Positions 42,993-54,519 of a stretch of DNA of 64,000 bases are shown here, piece by piece (within the stretch, counting starts at the first letter, position 1; each line of letters begins with the position of its first letter). Origin of the DNA: Toxorhynchites rutilus septentrionalis. Its lineage: Eukaryota; Arthropoda; Insecta; Diptera; Culicidae. The position numbers were made by a program, and so were the translations under genes. The notes beneath the pieces were generated by a model. The model made no database searches and was not told where the DNA came from. It saw only the letters and a list, made by a program, of their open reading frames with translations. Location: positions 5,439,136 to 5,503,135 of the forward strand of contig NC_073746.1 in assembly GCF_029784135.1 (NCBI RefSeq), given 5' to 3'.

Positions 42993-44408
42993 AAAAAAAA
43001 CAGGAAGTGGGTTATATCTATGGTATAACCGCAAGGGTGACGTAGGACTATCGTTGATTTATAGATCATTTGTTTGAAGTTGAATCTAAATTCATTCTGA
43101 ATGAATGAATATTTGGGGAACTTCGAAAACGAGAGCGTTACGTTGTAGGCACAAGGTTTTATGCATCCAATATTGGATACAGAAATATCCTACTGATGGG
43201 GAAGAATAATCTTCAGAAGCTATCCTGTTAATTGCGATTGATTGAAAAATCACAAAACCAAATGTATTTGGTCACAGTGTTACATGGATAGAAAACATTA
43301 AAATAAACTCTTTCACATGAATGTATTTTTAAATTCCCAGAGGAACTGGCAGATTATATTCAGTAACGATTAGATATTTCCACATTTTCCTCGATACTGG
43401 AATTAGAGGGGAATGAACTCTCTGAGCTCGGAACTTTCGGCGACTGAGCAATAATCGATTGCGGGCGCATACAATATTGGATACGGAAATATCCTACTGA
43501 TGGGGAAGAATAATCTTCAGAAGCTATTCTGTTAATTGCGTTTGATTGAAAAATCATAAAACCAAATGTATTTGGTCACAGTGTTACATGGATAGAAAAC
43601 ATTAAAATAAACTCTTTCACATGAATGTAATTTTAAATTCTCAGAGGAACTGGCAGATTATTTTCAGTAACGATTGGATATTTCCACATTTTCCTCGATA
43701 CTGGAAGCCCATCAGTGGTTTATGCTAACTCGATAACCACCTGTTAATAGCACTTGATTGAAACATATTTGGTCACAGTGTTACATGGATAGAAAACATT
43801 CAAATAAACTCTTTTACATGAATGTATTTTTAAATTCCTAGAGGAACTGGCAGATTATTTTCCGGATCTTTCTCGATGCTGAATGGCATCCAAACGGAAA
43901 GAATTCCGCGCGTGTATGTGTGTGTGTGTGTGTGTGTGTAGCGGCTGCTTCGAGATCTTCCCGGGGAACCGTTTGTGGCATCACTTTCCTCCTGATGGAT
44001 TCTCTTCTGGCCTAAGGTGCACAAACAGGCTCTTGGTGACACCGTTCATCCGCGCTTATGATAAATGAAGAGCTTCACCACAACAGCGACAACATGCTCC
44101 AATCGCTGTTCAATTAGAACTGAGTGGATTTCCGAGCGGCGCTCGCTTATATACCGATTGGTGATTTCAATAGCCTGTTTTGAAAGCAAATTTAAGACTA
44201 TTGAAACAAGTTTTTGGATCAGAAAGTAACAAGTACAGAACGCGTAGGCATTTTATCTTTCGAATGAAGTGTTTATCATACCATTTCGTTCAGTTGTTTA
44301 AGAGCTATTAACACTCAAAATCTCGGTCTCCGGCGTAACGCTTTCGTTTTCGAAACTTTGATTTTACACCCCGGTATAGAAATGAAAGACGTAGTCCTAC
44401 GTCAAAAA
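42993..44408 (+). repeat. Palindrome-ended element, family A, copy 2
   Basis: Longer sister of 171-1235. Left TGACGTAGGACTATCG at 43038-43053; right GACGTAGTCCTACGTC at 44388-44403. It has two full copies (from about 43165 and about 43468) and one partial copy (from about 43752) of the internal unit of about 225 bp, where copy 1 has one full and one partial. A (GT)n run lies at 43916-43939. No ORF. Confidence 0.72.
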
Positions 44409-44857
44409 TTTGGAATGAATATAACTTGGGTTTACATATCCTTGTTTCGCTTTTTGTTCGTCTTGAAGTTTATGCCGAATATTTTATTGAGTGTCGAACA
44501 GATTTTCCTTCTGCTAAAGTACAAAATTTTATTGTAGCCTAATTGCTAAAAAATGGAAAATGGTATATGGTATGTTCGTTTTCAACCGTTTCATAGATGG
44601 ACTTCATTCTACGTTCCATGACAACCAGCAATATTTAATAGAACTGTTATAATAAATATTTCCACTATCCGTTTGCAAACTAGACATCGAATTATGTGAA
44701 CACAAAAATGTTTATCAATTTACAAACAGCTCCTCTGCATATGCTTCACTATGTCAATTGCTTGTGAATATCGTTTTAAAAAATAAATTAAATTGTCAGC
44801 ACATGTTCGTATGAACATGTTTCACCAAATATAAATCACAAATCACAAATGGTTTTA

Positions 44858-45520
44858 ATGTTTTTTTTTATAAATTCGTTTATTTTTACAGGCTCAGTTA
44901 CATAAGTTTAAAGGAGCCGAAATCTTAAATATATTTTTAAAACTATATATATGAACAATTTTCTTAAATCTATGATTAGTAATGTGGAAACCCAATAACT
45001 CGCGGTGGACTCGAGATTAGAAGGGTGACATATTTTTCTCAGGAAAAGGATGGGGTATAAGGAAATTATTACAATGTTGATAATCACACACACTCAATTC
45101 TTAAATCTATTCGTACATCTGTTGTGAATTTACATTTCATTCTCCTGTTTATAGCAAGCGGACCAATTACTCACAAAGGAAGAAATGGAGGGTATAAGGA
45201 TATAAGGATAATCACACACGAACAGCGATAGATTTAAACATAGTTATAAGGCAAACATTGTCGAAATATTGAACTCCCGGCCCCGTCAGGTTGACGCCAT
45301 ATGAGCCTTAATAAAAATATATATTTTGGATAAAACCGATAGATTTAAGGAAAACATATATTTGGGACATGTAATCAAGGTCTAACCGAGCCAACACATC
45401 TCTCACCGGCACAATGGGCTGCCTTCCTCTAGCCCGAAGGGAGTTCTCTAAATTCGATCTGGGAACAAGATACCCTCACACGACCAAACAACGTGTTCGA
45501 TGTCGTGGTAAATGGTTTTA
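44858..45520 (-). pseudogene. Non-LTR (I/LOA/Loner group) ORF2 C-terminus and 3' end fragment
   Basis: On the minus strand, 45520-45340 reads YHDIEHVVWSCEG and then, after a frame change, SLRARGRQPIVPVRDVLARLDLDYMSQIYVFLKS. These are the C-terminus of ORF2 as in the copy ending at 51389 (there GRQSDIPVRDILGSRDPDLLLHLYLFL). 45050-44858 matches the 3' UTR and A-rich end seen at 59720-59870 (CTCGAGTC...CGCGAGT, GTAACTGAGCCT, AAATAAACGA). Truncated at its 5' end and dead. Confidence 0.6.
45238..45337 (+). repeat. 3' UTR tail of an I-type element, plus strand
   Basis: Matches 51812-51900, the 3' end of the I-type copy at 49360-51916, including ACTCCCGGCCCCGTCAGG and GCCTTAATAAAA. It lies inside the minus-oriented fragment at 44858-45520. 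Confidence 0.6.
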
Positions 45521-45686
45521 ATGTAATCATGTTTGAGCATTGTTTTCCATAGTTTCGTTTTAAAAATGGAAGAAGTTACTTTCTGCATTGGTCGAAATTT
45601 TGATGATTAAAATTGATACTCTACCCTCACAATCAAGCATCGCAAAGAAAGCTACATTTCTAATCAGCTACATAAGATCATGAAGA

Positions 45687-45692
45687 TTTATT
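45687..45692 (-). terminator. Poly(A) signal AATAAA
   Basis: The complement reads AATAAA 42-47 bases after the stop codon of the CBM39 gene, a normal distance. Confidence 0.6.
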
Positions 45693-45733
45693 AAACTTCC
45701 AAAGGAAAACCATAGAACATTCAAAGCATCACC

Positions 45734-46669
45734 CTAATCATATCTCATCGTATATGTGTCGATCTCATTATCATCATCGGATGAATCATTGAACTCATCC
45801 AGGTCGTTAACGGTGAGTTGAACAAAATTTCGGGCCATCTGTAACGCCTTCAGTTTATCGATGAGTGACTTCACCTCGAAACCAATCCCGTCATCATAGT
45901 AGAAGGCATCCACCAATACGTTGTCCCAATCCATCTTCGGCAGCACATCTTTCAATGAACTCAGAGTATATTTGAACAACTCCTTAGAATCGAGGCGCGT
46001 TTCAGTTGGACGGAAGTTTAGGAACAGTTTCTTGCTCGTTCGAGTGATATTGTTGCAGTGCTGGTAAGTGTTGTACACTATATTCTCGAGAAGGCTGATA
46101 TCCTCCTTCAGCGTTTGGACGTTAGACGGCTTATCCTCTGATTGAGAGCGTATATTTGGGGAGCATTCTGTTGGAGTGTTAATAATTCTGCTATCTGAAA
46201 ATAAGGTAGAATTGAATGAGATTTATCCTGCAACTAATGCTTTCCATCAGAGTACTATACCTGCTACATAGAATTCGTTACTTTTCATAACGTATGCTGA
46301 ACCGTTGACCTTTTGCTTGATAGCATTGTACATTAAATGATCACCTCCTCGAACAACAGCGTTATCGTTTCTCAGAATAAACTTTCCGTACGAGACCTCC
46401 GTGGTGTTCATACAAATGTCACAAACAGGTTCATCGTCAACCATGTGCTTCTTGTTGAGATAGATCTCGATGCCGAATGCGACCATGCCAGGCCTTTGCG
46501 GGTACCAGATCATTACCCCTTTCGGGTGATAAATTTCAATATGCACTCCCGTATCGCGCTTCGATTTCCGGTGGCTTCGATTACGATGACGGCCAGCTTC
46601 CAGCGGGCAGATACAAAGTACCAACAATACAGCCACCAAACAAAGGCTGGCGACGAATGATCGTTTCAT
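45734..46669 (-). CDS. Secreted CBM39 beta-1,3-glucan-binding-like protein without GH16 domain
   Basis: Two exons: 46669-46261 and 46194-45734. The 66-base intron (GCAG|GTATAG ... TTTTCAG|AT) is phase 1; the joined frame codes 289 residues. A signal peptide of about 26 residues (ending PLEAG) is followed by a basic linker and then a CBM39-type domain at about 41-137: IEIYHPKGVMIWYPQRPGMV, YGKFILRNDNAVVRGGDHLMY, NEFYVAG. In GNBP/beta-GRP proteins this domain binds beta-1,3-glucan in Toll or melanisation recognition. Full-length members carry a C-terminal GH16-like domain; this one instead has about 150 residues of helical, charged sequence ending in an acidic run (DDDNEID). TATA, initiator and AATAAA are in place. 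The binding role is inferred from the domain. It resembles the short GNBP-like proteins of flies. Confidence 0.85.
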
Positions 46670-46727
46670 TGTTTCTAATTGTTCAAACAGAGCAAGTACG
46701 AAACAACCACGCTGAGGTGGAAACTTA

Positions 46728-46765
46728 AACTGAGCAGTATACGAGCGAAGCGGCTAAATAATATA
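46728..46765 (-). promoter_or_regulatory. Core promoter of the CBM39 gene
   Basis: On the minus strand, TATATTAT (46765-46758) precedes a perfect arthropod initiator TCAGTT (46733-46728), with the start A at 46731, 34 bases from the TATA start. The ATG follows 62 bases later. Confidence 0.65.
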
Positions 46766-47156
46766 CTCGGTAGCGTTAGCCGAAGATCATCCGCGCTGGA
46801 GAAACGTTAATCATCTCAAGCGTCATCTTCCTCCCTAACGGTACCCTCGGTTCGGTGCGGAATGGGGAATTACCGAATAAAGTTCATCATTAGCGAGATG
46901 AGAGAGAGAGCGTGATGCTGTTCCAGCGAAACAGGGTTGAATCCGACATTTAAGGTTTTGAGTTTCGTTTATAATAACAAATATAAACTTCTTCAGATAA
47001 TGTACACATGATGACTGAACTTAAATTTATGACTGAATTTATGTAGAAATTATGGCTATTTTCGATTCAATACTCTCTTTGAAAACGATAGTATTTTGGG
47101 TGCTGAAAATAAAAAAAGTAAAACAGATTTGTATGTAAACAAAATAAAAAAAACTA
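46766..47156. other. Upstream region of the CBM39 gene
   Basis: No ORF. A purine-rich GAGATGAGAGAGAGAG stretch is near 46895. It could hold regulatory sites of the minus-strand gene, but none was recognised with confidence. Confidence 0.35.
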
Positions 47157-47441
47157 TAGGGGGCTGTCCACATACCACGTTGGCAACTTTAGGGGGTGGG
47201 GGAATAGGGGTTACGACAATGTCCCTGGTGAGGGGGGAGGGGGTCTTGATGATGTCCACGTGAACAGATTTCTTTTTTTCTTGTTTTTTTTTATCAACAG
47301 GCTGTATTTTGCCCTAATGATTTAATGGTAATTTCTAATTTGTCCAATAAAATGTTGCCGGACCGCATTTCTCGAATAATGGAAGTCGAAACCAGATGCT
47401 ACTCTGTTGAACAGACGTTGAAGGCCTAACAGTGCTGAATT

Positions 47442-49359
47442 TTATCCATGGTTGGTACGACGGAAAGGCACTCGGAGGAATGCGTGGTCCCGTAGAGCTC
47501 GAGGTTGATTCGAAAGGTTGATGTTCTCCAATAACACTGGGCATTCTGTCCTAGCTAATAAAACATCATATATAAATAATGCGCGGTTCACATCCCTTCG
47601 CACGTGTAGCGTATCAAGACCCATTAGTTGGCACCGACTTTCATAGCTAGGTAACTGATGTGGATTACTCCAGGGCAATCGTCTCAGGGCGAATCGAACG
47701 AATCGCTTTTGTACGGCTTCAATCCTGTTGACTCCGTTGAGATAGTGCGGATTCCAAATTACTGCACAGTATTCCAGGCTTGAGCGAACTAAAGCACTAA
47801 ACATAGATCTAAGGCAGTATACATCGGTAAAATCCCACGCGGTGCGCATGATGAATCCAAGGCTACGTGAAGCTTTCCCAACTACGTAGTTCACATGTAT
47901 TTTGAAGTTGAGTTTGCAGTCTAAATACACTCCTAGATTCTTCACGCAGTCGAGTTTAGTTAGCGGAGCATCGTCAAGAGAAAAATTGTAACGAAAAGGA
48001 TCTTTTCTTCTTGTAAAAGTAATCGTGGAACATTTGCTTGGATTCAGCGTCATACGATTATCCACGCACCATTTTTGGAAAGTTTCTAATTGTCGCTGGA
48101 GAAATAAAGCGTTAGCTTCCGACTTAACGTGGAGAAATAGCTTCTTATCGTCAGCGAATGAAAGATGAGGGCACTCCAGCACTAAATTTACGTCATTGGA
48201 GTAAATAAGAAATATCAGAGGGCCGAGATGATTCCACTGAGGTAAACCTGAGGTAGCAGATAATCCTGCGGAGAAGCACTCGCCAATTTTGACCGTGAGG
48301 GAGCGACCGATCAAGTATGATGTGAGCCAATGTAAAACATTGCCGCTGAAGCCTAGCTTGTCCAATTTGCGCACTGTTATATCGTGGTTTAATTTGTCGA
48401 AGGCGGTGTAAATAGCGTCCGTTTGGGTCACACCACAAAAAATTCCGTCAGCAATATATGTCGTGAACGATAGCAGATTCGTTGAGGTGGATCGCTTCGG
48501 CATGAATCCATGCTGATCGACAGATATATACTGCTTACAGTGAGCGAAAATCGATTCGATGACCACAAGTTCAAATAGTTTGGAAACCGCGTTCAGAGCA
48601 GAGATTCCTCGGTAGTTGTCGATGTTTCTTCTATCGCCTTTCTTATGAACCGGTAAAATGTAAGCCTTCTTCCAAAGCAATGGGAAGATGCCCTTAGTCA
48701 AAGAAAGATTGAAAAACTGGTATAGTGGAAACAATAACCCTACTGCGCATTTTTTCACGACCGATGCTGGGACTCCATCTGGTCCGACAGAATTAGAGAA
48801 TTTCAATTTGCTGAAACCAGATTTCAGCATTTCGTTATTCACGGTGATTCGGAACAGCGAACTGTTCAGTATTGGAACACTTCTCGTGGCTCTCGAGAGC
48901 TGGTCTTGAGACAGATTCTCGTTCGAGAAAGTACCAGAATACGTCGCTGAAAAGAGATTGCAAATTCCCTGTGTGTCAGACGCTTCATGTCCATCGTGAA
49001 ACATAGATGATGGTAATCGAGACTCCTTGCGTTGTTCATCGACGTATTTCCAAAATAGTTTAGGATTGCTCTTGAATTTCCGCTGAATACCGCGTAGGTA
49101 GATTACATGGCATCGTTTGCTTGTTCTTTGGTATTGACGGTTAAGTTGTACATATTGTTGCTTCAAAGGTGGGAGACGGTATTTAGGGTATTTTCTAAGT
49201 TTTCTAAGAAGCTCGGTGGCTTGCCACGGTTGGTGACCGGATGAACGTATGATTTTCTTCGGAACATACCTGTCGATTAGATAGCTCATAATGTTCGTGT
49301 AGGTTAAGATAGCAGCATCGACGTCGTCCTTGTCCAAAACTTCACTCCAATCAATGTCT
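47442..49359 (-). pseudogene. Jockey-type reverse transcriptase (3' part of ORF2)
   Basis: From WSEVLDKDD it continues through the linker to the RT: GPDGVPASVVKKC, WKKAYILPVHKKGDRRNIDNYRGI, QHGFMPKRSTSTNL and catalytic FADD. Some conserved residues are altered (GLPQWNHLGP where GLPQGSHLGP is usual; DAIYTAFDK for DxxKAFDK). The frame stops at 47442-47444 with TAA after RRTNHG. The next codons, up to about 47323, still read as the usual end (LLGLQRLFN, FDFHYSRN), so the stop is probably a mutation. In frame with the endonuclease block across the insertion. Confidence 0.8.
49353..49359. repeat. 7-bp target duplication of the I-type insertion
   Basis: AATGTCT at 49353-49359 and again at 51917-51923. 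Removing the DNA between them, with one copy of the repeat, joins the two Jockey blocks in frame. Confidence 0.85.
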
Positions 49360-51389
49360 GAAATCCAAATCGCATTTGCTCGCAAAGAACAAATGGCTTC
49401 CGTTTTTCTCGATATCAAAGGGGCATTTGATTCAGTTCCCATGGAAATTCTCTCAGAGAAGCTTCATAATCGTGGACTTTCACCAATTCTGAATAATTTC
49501 CTGTACAATTTACTGTCAGAAAAGCACATGAATTTCTCTCATGGCAACGCAAAATCTTCTCGTTACAGTTTTATGGGCCTACCGCAAGGCTCCTGCCTAA
49601 GCCCCCTCTTGTACAGTTTTTACGTCAATGATATGGATGATTGTCTAACTAGAGACTGCTCGCTGAGACAACTTGCAGACGATGGAGTGTTATTTCCATC
49701 ACGGGTACTAATCCCGTCGCTCTGCAAAAGTCGTTGCAAGATACCATGAACAATCTGTTCACGTGGGCCCTCAAGCTGGGTATCGAATTCTCTACGGAGA
49801 AAACTGAAATGGTCGTTTTTTCTAGGAAGCACGAACCCGCCCAATTCCAGCTTTACCTATCCGGCAAAACGATCCAACACTCTATGTTTTTCAAATACCT
49901 GGGTGTATATTTTGATTCTAAATGTACCTGGGGGAGACACATTGCGTATTTGAAACAGAAATGCCAGCAAAGAATCAATTTTCTCCAAACAATAACCGGA
50001 ACATGGTGGGGTGCCCATCCAGGAGACCTCATTCAGTTGTACAAAACAACGATATTGTCAGTGTTAGAATATGGCAGTTTTTGCTTCCGATCAGCTGCCA
50101 GGATTCATATTCTCAAGCTGGAGAGGATACAATATCGTTGCTTGCGTATAGCCATGGGGTGTTTGCATTCGACACATACGATGAGTCTCGAAGTTTTGGC
50201 AGGAGTACCCCCGCTTACTCTTCGGTTCACAGAATTATCCTACAGATTTCTCATCCGTTGCAAGATCATGAATCCATTGGTGATTGATAACTTCGAAAAT
50301 CTACTCCAGCTGACTCCTCAGTCAAGTTTTATGTCTTTATACCATGAGTACCTTACCCACGACGTGCACCCTTCACCAGGCATCTCCAACCAAGTTTGCT
50401 TCCCATACTTTTGCAATTCCTCTGTCATATTTGATCTGTCCATGCGACAAAAAATCCATGGAATACCAGATCACCTACGCTCCAATGTTATTCCGTCGAT
50501 ATTTTCGGAAAAATATGGGAAAGTTGGATCTGATAAAATGTTCTTTACTGACGGTTCATACATAAACGGGTCCACTGGCTTCGGCATCTTCAATGAAAAC
50601 TCCAGTGCCTCTTTCAAACTCAAAGATCCCTGTTCCGTGTATGTCGCAGAAATGGGTGCGATATACTATGCTCTAGGGATCATTGAAACACTGCCCATCG
50701 ACCATTATTTTATTTTTTCAGACAGTCTCAGCTCAATAGAGGCAATCCGCTCAATGAAAGTTGATAAACGCTCATCTTATTTCCTAACAAGAATAAGACA
50801 TCTATTGAGTGTTTTGGTCGAAAAATTATTCAAGATTACCTTAGCATGGGTTCCCTCTCATTGCTCGATTCCGGGGAATGAGAAAGCGGACTCGCTAGCT
50901 AAGGTGGGCGCTTCAGAAGGCACACTTTTTGAAAGGCAAATTGCTTATAACGATTTTTTTCACATTCCTCGTCAGGACACACTCGTTAGTTGGCAGCGCA
51001 TGTGGAGTGAAGATGAGTTCGGTCGTTGGTTACACACGATTATCCCTAAGGTCTCGACGAGTGCATGGTTCAAGGGATTGAATGTAGGTCGTGATTTCAT
51101 TCGCGTGATATCTCGGCTTATGTCCAATCACTACAACCTAAACGCGCATCTCTATCGCATTGGGCTCGCAGCAAACAATCTTTGTGATTGTGGCGATGGC
51201 TACCACGACATCGAGCCTGTTGTCTGGTCGTGTATCCGGTTCCATGCTGCTCGCTCTCAGCTCTCTAGAGCACTGAGAGCAAAAGGCAGACAATCGGATA
51301 TCCCCGTCCGGGATATCTTAGGTAGCCGGGATCCTGATCTTCTGCTTCATCTATACCTGTTCCTCAGAAACGCCGATGTCAACGTTTAA
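49360..51389 (+). pseudogene. ORF2 fragment: RT, RNase H and C-terminal Cys/His motif
   Basis: RT from QMASVFLDIKGAFDSV through GLPQGSCLSPLLY to ADD (LADD in place of FADD). One frameshift lies near 49685-49690, just after ADDG. The rest (to 51389) is open, with the RT thumb (TGTWWGAHPGDLIQLYKTTI) and an RNase H with all four expected acidic positions (TDGS, VAEMGA, SDS, NEKAD). The end is CDCGDGYHDIEPVVWSC. About two thirds of residues agree with the 10077-12455 copy by eye. Truncated and frameshifted, so not functional. Confidence 0.85.
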
Positions 51390-51916
51390 TGATGTTTCCT
51401 TCGTTGTGTCCCCGTTTCATAACCCTCCTACCCGATCGATAAACTTTTACTTAGTCGCGGCAATACATACACACACTCTTTACAGATGCACGGGCCAAAG
51501 GTTGCGCAGTCCACTGATCATTCAACAAGAGCCAAAGGTTGTACCGCTCATGACAACTCTACACGAACTGATGATTGCGCCGGCTAGTGACCATTCTATC
51601 CTGGATTCCTCGAGTCGAGAAAGACGCACCACGCTAGATATGGGGTACAGACTAGGGAGCGTTGCTGATTAATGGTCAGCTGCATCCCAATAGGAAGTAG
51701 CCCGTGTCGGGCACACGTATAGAGCATCGAAGACTGCAACATATCAATTATGAGAACACTTGTAATACTAACCTCGAGCCAACCGCGAGTAATCGGTTAC
51801 ATATTACTAACATAGTTGTAAGACAAAAATTGTCAAAATATTGGACTCCCGGCCCCGTCAGGCTAACGCCACATGTGCCTTAATAAAAAATATATTTTGG
51901 AAAAAAAAAAAAAAAA
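49360..51916 (+). mobile_element. 5'-truncated I-type non-LTR element inserted in the Jockey element
   Basis: Begins inside the RT, ends in an 18-A tail, and is bounded by AATGTCT. Related to but clearly different from the element at 6870-12838; the 3' UTR (51390-51898, with CTCCCGGCCCCGTCAGG and GCCTTAATAAAA) is unlike that copy's. The same 3' tail is present at 45238-45337. Confidence 0.88.
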
Positions 51917-52945
51917 AATGTCTAAAAGCACATCAACCATACTATTAAAGTCAGCACCTTTAAAATCATAGTGGACGGCGGTAGGAACGATGCTGAAACT
52001 GTTCGTACTGGTTTTCATAGTAAGGTAAAGTGGAGGATGATGAGGTACTGATTTCACCATAGGCACAGGTGCTACCGATAATATCGGAGCTCCGTCTGGT
52101 TTGCTCACGAAGCAGAGATCAAGCATGCGGTCATTTTCATTCGTAATAGAATTGATTTGTTGAAGCAGATTATAGCTGTACCCGTCTAGTAAGGCGTTCG
52201 TCCCAGCATGGAAAGTTGACTGGGTCGCATCAGCGTACAAAAATCTTCCAGATCCAATTTGCCACTTTAAATTTGGGAGATTGAAATCACCAACTACAAC
52301 AATTTCGTCAGCTGGAAGCGCACGTGAAGCTATTACCGACACCGATTGTACTTGGACATCGATCAATGCAACGTCTCGAGTACGAACAGGAGGAATATAA
52401 ACTACGCAGAGATACAGCTTTCTACCTTCCAGTTTTATCGAAACCCACACTTGTTCGATACAGGACCATGAGGTTTCTCTAATCAGGTGAGCTTTTAGGC
52501 GTCGGTGGACAGCTATGAGAACACCACCCCCTGATGATTTTGTACTATTGAGATGATTTCGGTCCGTGCGGAATACTTCATAGTTCTGCCCGCAAACTTG
52601 GTTGGAGAGAGTGCGGTCGTCGAGCCAGGTCTCCGTCAAAGCGATGATGTCGTACCAGCCATCCGAACACGCGTGTCGATACTCGTTAAGACGGCTGTTT
52701 AAACCACCAACGTTCTGGTAGTACGCATGTAGTTCAGTACATTGACGTATTTGTGTATGTACTGACTGGTGTGTGCTAGAAAGCGAAGGTCCATCAGCAG
52801 AATCGAAAGAGTTAACATTGCGGTACTCGCCTTGAGCAGGCGGATGGGAGACCCCTATCCGATCATCGACAACAGGACCGGAACGACTCCGACGACAGGA
52901 TACTTCAAAGGGCACGACTGTGTCGAGCAGATTCAGGGCTCTCAT
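51917..52945 (-). CDS. Jockey-type endonuclease (5' part of ORF2, interrupted)
   Basis: Starts at ATG 52945. The AP endonuclease domain runs from LHAYYQNVGGLNSR through ALTETWLDD, SSGGGVLIAV, VVYIPP and VVGDFNLPNLKW to LDLCFV. A separate ORF1 is not visible upstream. The frame is intact up to the insertion point and then runs into the A-tail of the inserted element (poly-Phe in this direction). Endonucleases of this type nick the target DNA to prime reverse transcription. This part looks well conserved, but the gene as a whole is broken. Confidence 0.75.
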
Positions 52946-53835
52946 GGAGGCTTAGCAATGCATTCCGGTTCGATGTAATTCCTGGTTGAACTTACTGGAC
53001 GAAACTCACTGGAGTTGAAATTAGTTTGCGCGGTATCGCTGAAAACGGATCGGAATACAGGAAACGAAGAAGCGGTATTGAGTTTATACTTGCCAGAGTT
53101 AGCAAGTTGGAAGACCCTCTCACCAGCTCCGAACACAGGAACGGACGGCTGGCGATGTGAGTAGATGAGCAGCAGTTCACGACTGTGTCGGGAGGCTTGA
53201 GGGCTTCCATTGAGCTGTTAGTTCCGTGCGTTCCGTTACTTTATGTGGTTGGAGACATGGCGAACAGCTGGAATCATTGCTTATTGCGATGGTGTTGCTA
53301 TCGGAGTTTGAGAAGAACCAGATTAAATACATATTTTGAAGAAAACACATCTGTAACGACTAGCAAGCTAAGTCCCCCGGTTAAGCGTCAGCGAATAGAA
53401 GCAAAGCGCCGAAGCAGGGCGATCTGTCGTTAAATGTCCACTGATTTAGTTTCAAAGCGAGGAAACGAGATGTTAGAGGTACAAAATAATGAGTCTGGAC
53501 AGAAGAAGACTCCAACACAGAATTATAATTTGCTAAATGAGGATGATTTTTTAGAAATCAGCATTTTCCATATCAATTTTTCACGATATTCAGCCTTTCT
53601 TCGATGATTTCTAATAACTAAAATCCAATAACGTAGTATTTGGTTTCATAGTAAGATATTCTTGAAAACTTCAACAGCTTAGGCAGCTTACGTCGAATGA
53701 TGGTAGTAAATAGGGAGGGGTATAATGGTAACAATATGGGAGGGGTATAAGAAATGTCCATACTTGTCCACGGAGGAAGAGGGGGTTGTCCAAAATCGTG
53801 ATTTTTCTGTCCACGTGGTATGTGGACAACCCCTA

Positions 53836-54500
53836 GGTTGTTGAGAACATTGTAACTTTTCAATCCTAACAGAATTTGTGATTAACAAAATATTCGAATT
53901 TATTGTATCGTTATTCTGCTTAGAACAAAGTTAGCTCCAAAAACGTCTGGATTAAAAGTAGAACGATCGATATTAAGTTGATCAACTTGACGTTTTTCTT
54001 TTGGGTGTGAATTCAAACATTTTGTAGGTATGTTCGTGTGAAATGGTTCTTTCATTTTGATTCTGACGTTTTCTCTTCAGTTCGCAAAATATCGTCCAAA
54101 CATAACAATTGGAAATTATCCATGCTTCTCGTGGCGTATTTCGCAAAATCAGTCTTCAAGCAGCTTCCTGGACAAATTTTTACACGGCGACGGGAAGGGG
54201 TAAGGTGGTAGACTTCTTCAAGACCATGAAACTATCCTAGTTCCCCAAAAATAACTGGTTTGGTTTGGTACTATCTATACCTGTGGCTGGAAAAGCGATA
54301 TTTTTATCGCCACTGGGACCATACATTTGGACAAAGACGTCAATACAAATGAAACACATGAAATGAAACACAAATTTCTGCAGAACTCGAAAACTAATCA
54401 AGCAAATGGAGTCAAATTTGACATGTGAAGATTTTAGGGGACACGAAACGTTTCTGTGGTGAATAGACACTCCCCCCCACCTCTCTTAAGGGAGAAGAGG
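53836..54500. other. Intergenic, no gene
   Basis: No supported feature. A C-rich/G-rich patch (CTCCCCCCCACC, 54471-54510) precedes the next repeat. Confidence 0.35.
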
Positions 54501-54519
54501 GGAGGGGTCTGTGCATTTT

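Larger units (their letters stand above)
47270..53230 (-). mobile_element. Jockey-type non-LTR retrotransposon, split by an I-type element
   Basis: The minus-strand 3' end is the A-rich tail (T-rich on plus) at about 47269-47292. ORF2 is in two blocks, 52945-51917 (endonuclease) and 49359-47442 (RT), separated by a plus-strand insertion. The 5' boundary is uncertain (53200-53440). There is no RNase H after the RT, as in Jockey. A phrase around ATG...GCCCT...GACACAGTCGTG occurs twice, at 52945-52907 and 53210-53172. Confidence 0.8.
47159..53833. mobile_element. TIR element (GTCCACATACCACG termini), interrupted by a Jockey element
   Basis: Left terminus GGGGCTGTCCACATACCACG (from 47160) and right terminus, in complement, GGGGTTGTCCACATACCACG (to 53833), are inverted repeats flanked by TA on both sides. 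The element's own DNA seems to be about 47159-47268 and a right part up to roughly 53440-53833. Everything between is a later insertion. G-rich and C-rich runs next to both ends (GGGGGTGGGGGAATAGGGG, CCCCTCCC) support a common origin. No transposase is visible. Confidence 0.6.

Noticed and set aside
43830..44042. Frame with Thr-His repeats
   Set aside because: It is the (GT)n microsatellite of family A read in frame.
46337..46728. Plus-strand frames opposite the CBM39 exon
   Set aside because: Shadows of the minus-strand exon, which has a signal peptide, domain, promoter and splice sites.
47240..53450. ATGTCCAC as target duplication of the Jockey element (about 47243 and about 53436)
   Set aside because: The 8-mer lies beyond the A-rich tail and similar GTCCAC words recur in the outer TIR element, so it is probably coincidence.
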